Shown: positions 38,819-48,016, counted from the first letter of the stretch. The stretch: DNA of 64,000 bases from Fodinicola acaciae (GCF_010993745.1 NZ_WOTN01000004.1:1116001-1180000); one strand, 5' to 3'. Notes: generated from the sequence alone by a model not told the origin. Made by a program: numbers and translations.

Positions 38819-39665
38819 GTGCGCGGCCCAGCGGCAGGTCGACGCGTACGGTCGCGTACTGGTCGCCGCGGGTCTCGCCGCGGTTGACGATCAGCACCGG
38901 CTTGCCGTTTTGCGCGGCGTACCGGACAAAACGCAGACCGGACATGACGGTCAACGACGATCCGAGCACCAGCAACGAGTCGGCCTCCTCGACCAGCCGA
39001 TAGCACTCGGCGACTCGCGCCGGAGGTACGTTTTCGCCGAAGAAAACCACGTCCGGCTTGAGCACTCCGGAGCCGCACGAAACGCAGTCGACCAGCCGGA
39101 AATCGCGTACGACGTGCTCGGCCAGCTCCACGTCGCCGTCCGGGTTGACGCGGTCGGCGGCGCCGGCGAAGGCCGGATTCGCGGCGGCGAGCCGCCGGTG
39201 CAGGTCGGCGCGCGGGCTCCTCTCGCGGCAGCCGAGGCAGATCACCCGGTCGAGGCTGCCGTGCAGCTCCACGACCTCGGTCGCGCCGGCGGCCTGGTGC
39301 AGGCCATCGACGTTTTGCGTGATGACGCTGGTCAACCGACCGGCGGCCTGCAGCTGAGCCACCGCGCGGTGGCCGTCGTTGGGCCGAGCGCGCGCGATCG
39401 TCTGCCATCCGACGTGGCTGCGCGCCCAGTAGCGCTGGCGCGCGGCGGCGTCGCCGACGAACTCGCCGTACGTCATCGGGGTGTGTTTGCGCAGGCTGCC
39501 GGCCTCGCCGCGATAGTCCGGAATGCCGGACTCGGTGGAGATCCCGGCGCCGCTCAGCACCAGCACCCGACCGGCGGCGACGGCCTCGGCGACTGCGGTC
39601 AGATCGGTCGTACGCGACGCCGGCTCACCGGTCCGTTGCCAGGTCAGCGTCGGTCGCACTCGCAC
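38790..39665 (-). CDS. Sirtuin, NAD-dependent protein deacetylase
   Basis: A 291-residue Sir2-family enzyme. The NAD motif is LSGAGISTESGIPDYRG near residue 38, followed by TQNVDGLH and the catalytic HG in VELHGSL. Zinc is held by CLGC and CVSC. FFGENVPP and LGSSLTVMSG complete the NAD site. Length and order are normal for class II/III bacterial sirtuins. It should remove acyl groups from lysines using NAD. Confidence 0.95.
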   Translation of the reverse strand: MRVRPTLTWQRTGEPASRTTDLTAVAEAVAAGRVLVLSGAGISTESGIPDYRGEAGSLRKHTPMTYGEFVGDAAARQRYWARSHVGWQTIARARPNDGHRAVAQLQAAGRLTSVITQNVDGLHQAAGATEVVELHGSLDRVICLGCRERSPRADLHRRLAAANPAFAGAADRVNPDGDVELAEHVVRDFRLVDCVSCGSGVLKPDVVFFGENVPPARVAECYRLVEEADSLLVLGSSLTVMSGLRFVRYAAQNGKPVLIVNRGETRGDQYATVRVDLPLGRALTDLARRFG

Positions 39666-39693
39666 GCCAGAAAGCCTACGTCGGGAGAACGCG

Positions 39694-40569
39694 TCACGTC
39701 TTGTCCAGCCCGAGCACGCGGATCGCGTTGTCCTTCAGGATCTTCTGCCGCACCTGCGGCTTGATCTCCAGCGCGGCGAAGTCGCGCAGCCACCGTTGCG
39801 GAGTGATCAGTGGAAAGTCCGAGCCGAAGAGCACCTTGTCCTGCAGCAGCGAGTTGGCGTAACGGACCAGCTGCGGCGGGAAGTACGTGGGCGACCAGCC
39901 GGAGAGGTCGATGAACACGTTCGGTTTGTGCGTGGCGATCGCGAGCGCCTCGTCCTGCCACGGAAACGACGGGTGCGCCAGGATGAGGGTGAGGTCGGGA
40001 AAATCGGCGGCCACGTCGTCGATTTCCATCGGGTTGGAGTATTTCAGCCGGATGCCGCCGCCAGCTGGCAGGCCGGAGCCGATGCCGGTCTGTCCACTGT
40101 GGAACAGCGCCGGCACGCCGGCCTGCTGGATCGCCTCGTACAACGGATAAACCGCTCGGTCGGACGGAAAGAACGCCTGCACGCTCGGATGAAACTTGAA
40201 GCCGCGTACGCCTTCCTCCTCGACCAGCCGGCGCGCCTCGCGTACGGCGGTCGCGCCGCGCGCCGGGTCGAGGCTGGCGAACGGGATGATCACGTCCGGA
40301 TGTTTCGCGGCGGCCGCGGCGATCTCGGAGTTGGCGATCGGCGGATGACCGGTGGCCGCCTCGGCGTCGACGGTGAAGAGCACGCACGCCATCCGCTGTT
40401 CGCGATAGATCCGCGCGATCTCGTCGGTCGACGGCAGCCGCGCCGCGTCGTCGACACCGAAGTATTTTCCGGCCGCCGCGGACAACACCGGCGACAGCGC
40501 GGTGTGCCCGTCGGCCGACACCTCGGCATGCACGTGTATGTCGATAGCGACCAGCGCGTCGAGATCCAT
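39694..40569 (-). CDS. Amidohydrolase-2 family metal-dependent hydrolase
   Basis: A 291-residue TIM-barrel protein from ATG 40569, with AGAGGTGA just before it. The first strand carries IDIHVH, a later strand GFKFHPS, then ALFHSGQT, ILAHPSFPW and FGSDFPL with the catalytic Asp. This is the decarboxylase/hydrolase group that includes ACMSD and gamma-resorcylate decarboxylase. Together with the acyl-CoA synthetase and cyclase nearby it suggests aromatic or carboxylic-acid catabolism. A palindromic operator lies 12 bases upstream. Confidence 0.85.
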   Translation of the reverse strand: MDLDALVAIDIHVHAEVSADGHTALSPVLSAAAGKYFGVDDAARLPSTDEIARIYREQRMACVLFTVDAEAATGHPPIANSEIAAAAAKHPDVIIPFASLDPARGATAVREARRLVEEEGVRGFKFHPSVQAFFPSDRAVYPLYEAIQQAGVPALFHSGQTGIGSGLPAGGGIRLKYSNPMEIDDVAADFPDLTLILAHPSFPWQDEALAIATHKPNVFIDLSGWSPTYFPPQLVRYANSLLQDKVLFGSDFPLITPQRWLRDFAALEIKPQVRQKILKDNAIRVLGLDKT

Positions 40570-40580
40570 CGTCACCTCTT

Positions 40581-40595
40581 ATCAGGGACCCTGAT
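40581..40595. promoter_or_regulatory. Palindromic operator upstream of the amidohydrolase gene
   Basis: ATCAGGG-A-CCCTGAT is a perfect 15-bp palindrome with a central A. It lies in the 55-base gap between the amidohydrolase start and the solute-binding-protein stop. No regulator gene is adjacent. Confidence 0.55.
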
Positions 40596-40624
40596 CTCCA
40601 GGAAAGCGGGTCGAGCGTACGTCG

Positions 40625-41323
40625 TCAAGCTGGTGACGCGTCGGACTGCCCAGCTCGGCGCAGTGACTCGGCGACGAAACCGCTCGCTTTCAGCTCCTCG
40701 ACCAGGTCGCGCAGGAAGCGTACGGTCTCCGGTCGCCGGCTTTTCGTCGTGCCGACCGCCTGCTGGATCTGCATGAAGCGTTCCTCGATGACGCGCAGTT
40801 CCGGGTGTCCGGCGACGAAACGGTTCATCGGCTGGCGGATTCCGGCGCCGGCCTCCAGGCCCTCGGCGAGAAAGACCTCGATGCCTTCGTCGCCGCGTAC
40901 GACGGTCGCGTGCCGCAAAGTCCGGGACAGATGGAGGTCATACGCCGATCCGCGTTTCACTCCAACGCGTACGCCGGCACTGTCCACATCGGACGGTGTG
41001 ACGAAGTCCGCGTCTTTCGGCACGACGTAGACACCTTCGATGACGACGTACGGCGCGGTGAAGCAAACCTCTGCCTCGCGCGCCGGATCGACGGCCAGGA
41101 AACAGATGTCGGCACGGCCGGCCGTCATCGCCTCGTACGACTTGCGCGCGGCGTCGAAGCAGACGAACTCCACCGGCACGTCGAGCCGGGCCGCGATCTC
41201 GCGGGCGAGGTCGACGGTGATGCCGCTCGGCGCGTCCGGCGTGCCCTGCGCCAGCACGGCGTTGCCGAGGTTGATCGACGCGCGCAGGACGCCGGTCGGA
41301 GCGAGATCTTCAGCGATGGTCAC
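40625..41323 (-). CDS. Family-3 solute-binding-type protein without signal peptide
   Basis: A 232-residue SBP_bac_3-fold protein (DLAREIAARLDVPVEFVCFD, then SYEAMTAGRADICFLAVDP). The N-terminus is MTIAEDLAPTGVLRASINLG with no signal peptide or lipobox, so it appears cytoplasmic, unlike normal ABC binding proteins. GTG 41323 is the start. No permease is nearby. It may be a ligand sensor or a cyclohexadienyl-dehydratase-like enzyme. It sits 15 bases after the acyl-CoA synthetase gene in one leftward operon. Confidence 0.78.
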   Translation of the reverse strand: MTIAEDLAPTGVLRASINLGNAVLAQGTPDAPSGITVDLAREIAARLDVPVEFVCFDAARKSYEAMTAGRADICFLAVDPAREAEVCFTAPYVVIEGVYVVPKDADFVTPSDVDSAGVRVGVKRGSAYDLHLSRTLRHATVVRGDEGIEVFLAEGLEAGAGIRQPMNRFVAGHPELRVIEERFMQIQQAVGTTKSRRPETVRFLRDLVEELKASGFVAESLRRAGQSDASPA

Positions 41324-41338
41324 CCGAACGAGCGTATG

Positions 41339-42952
41339 TCAGCCCTGGATGCGCGACTCGTGCCCCTGCCATTCGCGCTCGCGCAGCTGGAACTTCTGGA
41401 TCTTGCCGGTGGAGGTTTTCGGCAGTTCGGCGACGAAGTCCACGCTGTCCGGTGCCTTGAAGCGGGCCAGCCGGCCGCGTACGTGCTCGATGATCTCCTC
41501 GGCGGTCGCGGCGGCACCGGACCGTAACACGACGAACGCCTTCGGCCGCTCACCCCACTTTTCGTGCGGTACGCCCACAACGGCCACTTCCAGCACCGCC
41601 GGATGCGAGTCGATGGACGCCTCGACCTCGATCGTCGAGATGTTCTCGCCACCGGACACGATGATGTCTTTGGCGCGGTCGCGAAGCTCGATGTAACCGT
41701 CCGGGTGCCAGACGCCGAGATCGCCGGAATGAAACCAGCCACCGCGAAAAGCGCGCTCGGTCGCCTCCGGGTCGGCGAAATATCCGGACATCACGTTGTT
41801 GCCGCGCATCACCACCTCACCCATGGTGGCGCCGTCGCGCGGCACGTCGGTCATGTCGTCGGCGACGACGCGTACGCCGTCGGTGACCACCATGCCGACG
41901 CCTTGCCGAGCCAGCTTTTTGTTGCGTGCCTCGGGATCCAGCCGCGTCCAGCCGTCCTGCACCTCGCAGACCGTGTACGGCCCGTAGGTCTCGGTCAGGC
42001 CGTAGACGTGCACCAGCCGGGCGCCGAGCTCGGTCATCCGGCCGATCACCGTCGGACTCGGCGGTGCGCCGGCCGTCGTGACCACGATTTCGCGTTTCAG
42101 CGGACGTGCCTGCTCGGCATTCGCAATGGTCACAAGGACAGTTGGCGCGCCGTTGAGATGCGTAATGCCTTCTTCGTCGAACAGCCGCCAGATTTCCGCC
42201 GGGTCGACGGCGCGCAGGCACACGTGCGTGCCGCCGATCGCCGTGACGGCCCACGTCGTGCACCAGCCGTTGCAGTGAAACATCGGCAATGTCCACAGAT
42301 AGCGCGAGTCCGGCGTGTGTCCACTGTGGACGATCTCGGCGAGCGAGTTCAGATAGGCACCGCGATGGTGATACATCACGCCTTTGGGCATGCCGGTCGT
42401 GCCGGACGTGTAGTTGATCGAGATCGTCGACCGCTCATCGGCCACACTCCAGGGCAGCGGTGTGTCCGCGCCGCGCTCCAGCAGCTGCTCGTACGTGATG
42501 CCACCGACCGCCGGGTCGGCGCTGGCGCCGGACGCGGGGTCGGTGACGGTGACGATCTCCAGGCCGAGGCCGTCGGCGACCGGCGCGATCGTCGGATGCA
42601 GCGCGGCGTCGACGACCAGCATTTTCGCGCCGGAGTGCGCGCAGATGTGGCGCACCTCGGCGCCGGCCAGCCGCGTGTTGATCGCCACCAGCACCGCGCC
42701 GCCGAGCGCGACACCGAAGTGGGCGACCAGCATCTCGGGGATGTTGGGCAGCAGGTACGCGACGCGGTCACCGGACTCGATGCCGCTGGCACGCAGCGCG
42801 TGCGCCAACCGGGTCGCCGCGGCGGCGAACTGTGCATACGTGACGCGCCGATCACCGTACGCGATGGCCGTCTTGTCCGGAAAGACCCGCGCCGACCGGT
42901 CCAGGAAGGCAAGTGGTGTGAGCGGTGTGAACCAGGTGTCCTCTGTGGCCAT
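41339..42952 (-). CDS. AMP-forming fatty acyl-CoA synthetase
   Basis: A 537-residue ANL enzyme. The P-loop is INYTSGTTGMPKGV near residue 180, then VHVYGLTETYGP, WFHSGDLGVW and RDRAKDIIVSGGENIS. The C-terminal catalytic lysine lies in PKTSTGKIQKFQLRE. The size and motifs fit the medium/long-chain (FadD/AlkK) group. It activates a carboxylate to its CoA thioester. ATG 42952 is preferred over the in-frame start at 42961. Confidence 0.92.
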   Translation of the reverse strand: MATEDTWFTPLTPLAFLDRSARVFPDKTAIAYGDRRVTYAQFAAAATRLAHALRASGIESGDRVAYLLPNIPEMLVAHFGVALGGAVLVAINTRLAGAEVRHICAHSGAKMLVVDAALHPTIAPVADGLGLEIVTVTDPASGASADPAVGGITYEQLLERGADTPLPWSVADERSTISINYTSGTTGMPKGVMYHHRGAYLNSLAEIVHSGHTPDSRYLWTLPMFHCNGWCTTWAVTAIGGTHVCLRAVDPAEIWRLFDEEGITHLNGAPTVLVTIANAEQARPLKREIVVTTAGAPPSPTVIGRMTELGARLVHVYGLTETYGPYTVCEVQDGWTRLDPEARNKKLARQGVGMVVTDGVRVVADDMTDVPRDGATMGEVVMRGNNVMSGYFADPEATERAFRGGWFHSGDLGVWHPDGYIELRDRAKDIIVSGGENISTIEVEASIDSHPAVLEVAVVGVPHEKWGERPKAFVVLRSGAAATAEEIIEHVRGRLARFKAPDSVDFVAELPKTSTGKIQKFQLREREWQGHESRIQG

Positions 42953-42978
42953 GGTCACCATCCTGGCGAGGCCGCGAG

Positions 42979-43380
42979 CTACCTACAAGGGTTGTAGTAG
43001 CAGTACCAGCGGCGCATCCAGTCCGGCATGGCCGGCTGTGACGGCTGCGTCGCGGGTCGCCGCGTGGCCGGCTTGCGGCTCGGCGGAGCTGGCGCGTTGT
43101 CGGACTTGGGTGTCGCCTTGCCGCGCCGCGGGGTGGTCGTCTCGTGCGGTGCCGACACCGGTTTCGGCGCGTCGGACTGTGGGCTGGACGGCGCGCTGGC
43201 CGGCTGCTGCGTGGCCGCCGCGGTCGCTGCCGTCTCGGTGTTGGAGCTCGCCGAGATGCCCGCCAGGATGGCGCCGACCGCGACCACCGCGCCGATCGAG
43301 GAAAACCCCACCACCCGGTTGTCCGGCGGCCGGAGGATCGTACGGCGCCACACACTCGGCATCCGGTGCCGGCCGCGCAT
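42979..43380 (-). CDS. Small single-pass membrane protein, Pro/Ala-rich tail
   Basis: A 133-residue protein from ATG 43380, which follows AAGGGGGATCG. One membrane helix spans about residues 26-47 (VVGFSSIGAVVAVGAILAGI). The exported tail is Pro-, Ala- and Ser-rich and ends PDWMRRWYCYYNPCR with two cysteines. There is no recognisable domain. The gene lies 26 bases before the acyl-CoA synthetase start in the same direction and is divergent from the MBL hydrolase. Confidence 0.65.
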   Translation of the reverse strand: MRGRHRMPSVWRRTILRPPDNRVVGFSSIGAVVAVGAILAGISASSNTETAATAAATQQPASAPSSPQSDAPKPVSAPHETTTPRRGKATPKSDNAPAPPSRKPATRRPATQPSQPAMPDWMRRWYCYYNPCR

Positions 43381-43468
43381 CGATCCCCCTTCCGCCGTAG
43401 CAGACACGTACCTTATACCCGAATTCGGGGCGCAGCGGAATGTCCCATGCGCATGAGAGAGTGCCGCT

Positions 43469-44404
43469 ATGAGTTCGAGCGGACACGACCATCCGGAGCT
43501 CGGGCCGGCCGAGCTGCACGAGGTCGGCGACGGGGTTTTCGCGTACGTCCAGCCAGACGGTTCCTGGTATGTCAACAACACCGGTTTCGTCGCCGGCCGG
43601 TCGTCGGTGATCGCCATCGACTCCTGCTCGACGCAGCGCCGCACGCGCGCTTTCCAGGAGCGGATCGCGTCGGTGACGCCGGCGCCGGTGACCGCGCTGG
43701 TCAACACGCATCACCACGGCGATCACACATACGGCAACTCGGAGTTCGGCGCGATTCCGGTCGTGGCGCACGAAAACTGCCGCACCGAGGTGCTGGCCTT
43801 CGGTTTTCCGGGAAACACCGGGATCTGGGATCCGGTCGACTGGGGCGACATCCGGATCGCGCCGCCGACGCTCACCTTCACCGACCGCGTACGGATGTGG
43901 TCCGACGACCACCCGGTCGAGGTGACCTTTGTCGGTCAGCCGGCGCACACCAGCAACGACAGCCTGGTGTGGCTGCCGGACCAGGAAGTGCTGTTCTGCG
44001 GCGATTTGCTGTTCAACGGCGGAACGCCGTTTTTGCTGATGGGGTCGGTGAAAGGCGCGATCGAGGTGTTGCGCGAGGTGGTCGCACCGATTCCGGCGCG
44101 CGTGATCGTGCCCGGTCACGGCGCGCCGTGCGACCGCGGCCTGATCGAAACCGTCACCGGCTATCTGGAGTTTGTGCTCGCCACCGCCGGCGACGGCATG
44201 GCGGCCGGCCTGACTCCGCTGGAAACGGCTCGGCAGACCGAGCTCGGCGGCTATGCCGACTGGCTGGATCGCGAGCGGATCGTCGGCAACCTGCACCGAG
44301 CGTACGCGGATCTCGACCCGTCACGGCCGAAGGTCGACATTCTCGCCGCACTCGCCGACATGATCGCGTACAACGGCGGAAAACCGCTGTCCTGCTATGC
44401 CTGA
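43469..44404 (+). CDS. Metallo-beta-lactamase-fold hydrolase
   Basis: A 311-residue MBL-fold enzyme with the dinuclear metal motif NTHHHGDHTYGN near residue 82. The later ligands are the His of GQPAHTSND, the Asp of LFCGDLLFNGG and the His of VPGHGAPC. It lacks the features of true beta-lactamases and fits the glyoxalase II/lactonase/quinoprotein-relay-like group. It probably acts with the cyclase gene 15 bases downstream in the same operon. Confidence 0.86.
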   Translation: MSSSGHDHPELGPAELHEVGDGVFAYVQPDGSWYVNNTGFVAGRSSVIAIDSCSTQRRTRAFQERIASVTPAPVTALVNTHHHGDHTYGNSEFGAIPVVAHENCRTEVLAFGFPGNTGIWDPVDWGDIRIAPPTLTFTDRVRMWSDDHPVEVTFVGQPAHTSNDSLVWLPDQEVLFCGDLLFNGGTPFLLMGSVKGAIEVLREVVAPIPARVIVPGHGAPCDRGLIETVTGYLEFVLATAGDGMAAGLTPLETARQTELGGYADWLDRERIVGNLHRAYADLDPSRPKVDILAALADMIAYNGGKPLSCYA

Positions 44405-44419
44405 GAGTGCGGAGATGAC

Positions 44420-45337
44420 GTGACTGATTTTCGGGAGATTGGCCGGCGACTGAGCAACTGGGGCCGGTGGGACCGCGACGGTGAGCGCGACGAGCGAGGC
44501 ACGACGAATTTCCTGACTCCTGAGCGGATCGTCGCCGCGGCCGGCAGCGTACGCACCGGCAAGGTCTTCGACCTGGGGATCCCGTTTGGTCCTGGCGGAC
44601 CGCAGCCGGCCGGCATGCGGATGAATCCGGTCCTGCTGATGGCCGAGACCGGCGACGACCAGGATTTCGGCGCGATGCATTTCGCCGACGACTACGTTTT
44701 CATGCCGCTGCAGGCAGCGTCGCAGTGGGACGCGCTCGCGCATGTCTATTACGATGACCAGCTTTACAACGGATTTCCGGCGTCCTCGATCACGCCGCAT
44801 GGTGCCAAACGCTGCTCGATCGACAAGCAGGCCAAGGGGATCGCCGGCCGCGGCGTACTGATTGACATCGCGCGCCATCGCGGCGTGCCGTGGCTGGACG
44901 CCGGGGAGGTCATCACACCCGACGAGCTGGATGCCGCGGTTTCGGCTCAGGGGACGCAAATCCGGCCGGGCGATGTGGTGGCCGTACGGACCGGCTGGCG
45001 CACGAAGTTCGTCCAGGACGGCGACCGGGAGGCGTTCATGTCCGCCGAGCCGGGGCTCGGCCTGGCCTGCTGCGAGTGGCTGCACGACCACGAGATTTCC
45101 GCCGTATGCTCGGACAACTGGGCCATCGAGGTGCTGCCCGGCGAGTCGGACGCGCTGCTGGCCGTGCACATGGTGCTGATCCGCGACCTGGGGATGACGC
45201 TCGGCGAGATGCTCGACCTGGACGAACTGGCCGACGACTGCGCCGCCGACGGCCGCTATGACTATTTTTTCTGCGCACCACCGATCAAGTTTCGCCGCGC
45301 CGTCGGCTCGCCGATCAACCCGCTCGCCATCAAGTAG
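44420..45337 (+). CDS. Cyclase-family (kynurenine formamidase-like) hydrolase
   Basis: A 305-residue PF04199 cyclase-fold protein. QWDALAHVYYDD replaces the usual H-G-T-H-x-D metal strand, and GRGVLIDIARHRG and PGDVVAVRTGW are typical of the fold. GGAGATGAC precedes GTG 44420. Relatives hydrolyse formamides or lactones with Zn or Mn. Its exact substrate is unknown. The MBL hydrolase and following MFS gene are in the same direction with tiny gaps, suggesting a small catabolic operon. Confidence 0.82.
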   Translation: MTDFREIGRRLSNWGRWDRDGERDERGTTNFLTPERIVAAAGSVRTGKVFDLGIPFGPGGPQPAGMRMNPVLLMAETGDDQDFGAMHFADDYVFMPLQAASQWDALAHVYYDDQLYNGFPASSITPHGAKRCSIDKQAKGIAGRGVLIDIARHRGVPWLDAGEVITPDELDAAVSAQGTQIRPGDVVAVRTGWRTKFVQDGDREAFMSAEPGLGLACCEWLHDHEISAVCSDNWAIEVLPGESDALLAVHMVLIRDLGMTLGEMLDLDELADDCAADGRYDYFFCAPPIKFRRAVGSPINPLAIK

Positions 45338-46537
45338 ATGGTCGACGCGGCGACCAGGCCGACTGTCCGGCACGGCTTCGGATTTCTGTGGACCGCTCAG
45401 GCGATCAGCGACATCGGCTCACAGGTCGGCGCGTTGGCGCTCCCGCTGGTCGGCGTTGTCGTCCTGCACACCACGACTTTCCAGACGTCACTCATCACCG
45501 CTTGCGCGGCTCTTGGGACGGCTATCTTCGCGTTGCCGGCTGGAGCATGGGTCGACCGCCGAGCGAAACGGCCGGTGATGATCGCCGCCGACCTCGTCCG
45601 GCTGGTGTTGGTCGCGTCCGTACCCGCCGCCTGGCTCTTCGGCGTGTTGACCGTCGCGCAGCTTTGCGTCGTCACGGCGGTCAACACCTTGCTGGAGGTG
45701 GTGTTCGCGTCGGCGAGCCAGGCGTTTTTGAAGAAGGTGGTGGGAAAGGACGACCTTCTCCAGGCCAACGGCAAGCTGCACGGCACGCTGTGGCTGGCCA
45801 ACCTGCTCGGCCCGGCGATCGGAGGTGTCGTCGTCGGTCTCGTCGGCGCGGCACTGACCGTGCTCGTGGACGCCGCGTCCTTCCTGTGCAGTGCCTTTAT
45901 CCTTTTGCTCGTACGGAAAGTCGACGACTCCGCGCGGCCGGCCCGGTCGAGCGGCGGCGTGAAAGAAGGCGTTGCGTTTCTCGCGCGGCACAGGTCGCTC
46001 CGGCGGTTGTTGGCCAGTTATGCGCTGATGTCGTGGACGATCGTGCTGCTCAGCCCCATCCAGACGCTTTTCCTGATCCGCGAGCTGCGGGTGACCTCGG
46101 CGCAATATGGCCTGGCCGTCGCGATCCCGTGTGTCGGTGGCCTGGTCGGTGCCTTTTTCGCTCGGCGTATCGCGGAAAGACTCGGGATGTTGTCGACCAT
46201 GCGGTGGTCCGGCCTGCTGCGCGGACCGTGGGTGTTGTTGGTGCCGTTGGCCTGGCCCGGCTGGTCGGGGCTCGCGGTGGCGATCGCCGGCTGGTGTGGC
46301 CTGCTGACCGCGGCCTCGATCTACAACGCGACGCAGACGACCTACCGGCAGCTGCACACCCCGGACCGGCTGATGGGTCGGGTGACGGCGAGCTGGTCGA
46401 TGGTCGTACGGTGCGGCCAGCCGGTCGCGGCACTGGCCGGCGGCGGGCTGGCCACGGTCATCGGCCTGCGGCCGACTTTGGTTGTCGGCGCCATCATCCT
46501 CAGCGCTGCCGGACTATTGCTGCCGACGAAGGATTAG
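45338..46537 (+). CDS. MFS transporter
   Basis: A 399-residue MFS_3-type protein with about 12 membrane helices. The loop 2-3 signature is WVDRRAKRPVMI, with HTPDRLMGRVTASW in the second half. It begins immediately after the cyclase stop and ends 4 bases inside the convergent L,D-transpeptidase gene. Exporter by family; the substrate is unknown. Confidence 0.87.
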   Translation: MVDAATRPTVRHGFGFLWTAQAISDIGSQVGALALPLVGVVVLHTTTFQTSLITACAALGTAIFALPAGAWVDRRAKRPVMIAADLVRLVLVASVPAAWLFGVLTVAQLCVVTAVNTLLEVVFASASQAFLKKVVGKDDLLQANGKLHGTLWLANLLGPAIGGVVVGLVGAALTVLVDAASFLCSAFILLLVRKVDDSARPARSSGGVKEGVAFLARHRSLRRLLASYALMSWTIVLLSPIQTLFLIRELRVTSAQYGLAVAIPCVGGLVGAFFARRIAERLGMLSTMRWSGLLRGPWVLLVPLAWPGWSGLAVAIAGWCGLLTAASIYNATQTTYRQLHTPDRLMGRVTASWSMVVRCGQPVAALAGGGLATVIGLRPTLVVGAIILSAAGLLLPTKD

Positions 46538-47355
46538 ACCGGTTTCTTGCCGAAGACGTGGACGTGCGTGCCGGACGTGGTCATCGAGTAGAGCTTGCTC
46601 GCGTCGCCGCGCAGCAGGTTGATGCAGCCGTGCGAGCCGGGGCTGTCACCCTCGTACAGATAAGTGGTCGTCTGGTGGAAACCCATGTCGGCGTGGAACC
46701 GCTGCCAATATGGCAGGCGCACCCTGAAATACGACGAGATGGTCGATTTTTTCTTGTCGGAGATGGAAAAATGCCCAGGCGGTGTGGCCAGGCCGGCACG
46801 TCCGGTGCGGATCGGCGTCGGGCCGAAGGCGATCTTGCCGCCGTTGTTGACCCACATGGTCTGCGAGGTCAGGTCCACGCAGACGGTGAACTTTCCTCTC
46901 GTGTCACAGGCGTTGAGCCTGGCCGCGGCGAGCCGCTTGACGATGTTGCCGGTCACCTTCCCGGCGTAACCTTTGGCCGGCATGATCCGGAAACGCTGCT
47001 GGAACTTCGCGATCGCCACGCAGTCCTGCGGTGACTGCCTGCCGTCGACGACGACCTTGCCGAAGCCGGGATGGCTGTCCAGATAGCGCTCGACCGCGGC
47101 TTGCGCGGGACCGGTTTCGCCGCAGGACAGGCCTCTGGTGTTGGCCGCCGGTGTCGGCGACGGCTTGGTCGGCGGCATCTCCGGCGTCGCCGGCGTGTCG
47201 GCCGGCTCGGTGGCGACCCGCTGGACCTCGACCTGCTTCTGGACGGGCCGCGGCGGGCGGGGGATGACACCGGTCGCGTACGCGACTCCGGCGCCGGTCG
47301 CGGTCAGCACGACCACCGCCGCCACCGCCAAGCCGATCACCGTACGACGTGCCAT
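46534..47355 (-). CDS. L,D-transpeptidase (YkuD) with peptidoglycan-binding domain
   Basis: A 273-residue exported protein. ATG 47355 begins a signal or anchor (ARRTVIGLAVAAVVVLTATG). A Pro/Thr linker follows, then a PGB_1-like domain (residues about 80-145; CVAIAKFQQRFRI). The catalytic YkuD domain has H-x15-SHGCINL (GSHGCINL near 247) with the nucleophile Cys. It makes 3-3 crosslinks or attaches proteins in the cell wall and is intrinsically beta-lactam tolerant. Confidence 0.92.
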   Translation of the reverse strand: MARRTVIGLAVAAVVVLTATGAGVAYATGVIPRPPRPVQKQVEVQRVATEPADTPATPEMPPTKPSPTPAANTRGLSCGETGPAQAAVERYLDSHPGFGKVVVDGRQSPQDCVAIAKFQQRFRIMPAKGYAGKVTGNIVKRLAAARLNACDTRGKFTVCVDLTSQTMWVNNGGKIAFGPTPIRTGRAGLATPPGHFSISDKKKSTISSYFRVRLPYWQRFHADMGFHQTTTYLYEGDSPGSHGCINLLRGDASKLYSMTTSGTHVHVFGKKPV

Positions 47356-47464
47356 GACCCCGCTCCTTCCGCGCCGACGACGCTGTCGGACTCCACGCAT
47401 TAGACGTATCAGAGTCAGGCAAGGTTGCCGAGTTCTTTGGAGTTTCTTGGTGGTCACCCGTTTG

Positions 47465-47938
47465 TCAGGATTGGAGCCATTTCCGCACCTGAGTCAGCAC
47501 GTCCGTGTCGTAATCCTGGCCGACCATCCGGCCCAGGTCGGCGATGGTGACGCCGCGGAGGGCCGCGCGCCAGGCGCGGTCGGCGGCGTGCATCGTACGT
47601 GCGATCGCGCATGGAGCCGTGCAGGCGTCCGGCGGCGCCGCCAGCGGTCCACGCTGGCGGATTTCCGTACAGACAAACGTCGACCCGGGTCCTTCGACCG
47701 CCTCCACCACGTCGAGCACGGTGATCTGCTCGGCGGACCGGGTCAACGTGTAGCCGCCGGATTTTCCTTGCACCGACTGGACAAGAGCGGCGCGGGACAG
47801 CGTCTGCAGCTGTTTTGCCAGATAAGTCGCCGATACGCCGTGCAGCTCGGCCAGCCGTGTCGCCGGCACCGGCTCCGGTGCCGTGGTGAGCACCACGCAG
47901 CAGTGCAGGGCCGACTCGACGCCACCGGACAACTTCAC
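47465..47938 (-). CDS. Rrf2-family regulator with cysteine triad
   Basis: A 157-residue protein from GTG 47938. The winged helix contains AELHGVSATYLAKQLQTLSR and QGKSGGYTLTRSAEQITVLDV. Three cysteines (VCTEI, DACTAPC) match the Fe-S or thiol-sensing positions of IscR/NsrR-type members. It is divergent from an NAD(P)-binding oxidoreductase and two dyads lie between them. A redox- or electrophile-sensing repressor of that enzyme is the likely role. Confidence 0.88.
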   Translation of the reverse strand: MKLSGGVESALHCCVVLTTAPEPVPATRLAELHGVSATYLAKQLQTLSRAALVQSVQGKSGGYTLTRSAEQITVLDVVEAVEGPGSTFVCTEIRQRGPLAAPPDACTAPCAIARTMHAADRAWRAALRGVTIADLGRMVGQDYDTDVLTQVRKWLQS

Positions 47939-47954
47939 GGCCCCAGTGTACTTG

Positions 47955-48003
47955 ACTCGGACAGCAATTGTCCGAGTATTATCTCGGACAGAATCCATCC
48001 GAG
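47955..48003. promoter_or_regulatory. Tandem Rrf2-type operators
   Basis: ACTCGGACA-N5-TGTCCGAGT (47955-47977) is a perfect 9+9 dyad. CTCGGA-N9-TCCGAG (47983-47988/47998-48003) repeats the half site and overlaps the oxidoreductase's leader up to its Shine-Dalgarno. Shared CTCGGA half sites imply one regulator. Confidence 0.72.
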
Positions 48004-48016
48004 TTTGGAGCTGATC

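Noticed and set aside
43469-44404. True class B beta-lactamase
   Set aside because: No signal peptide, and the spacing of metal ligands fits the broader MBL hydrolase family; context is catabolic.
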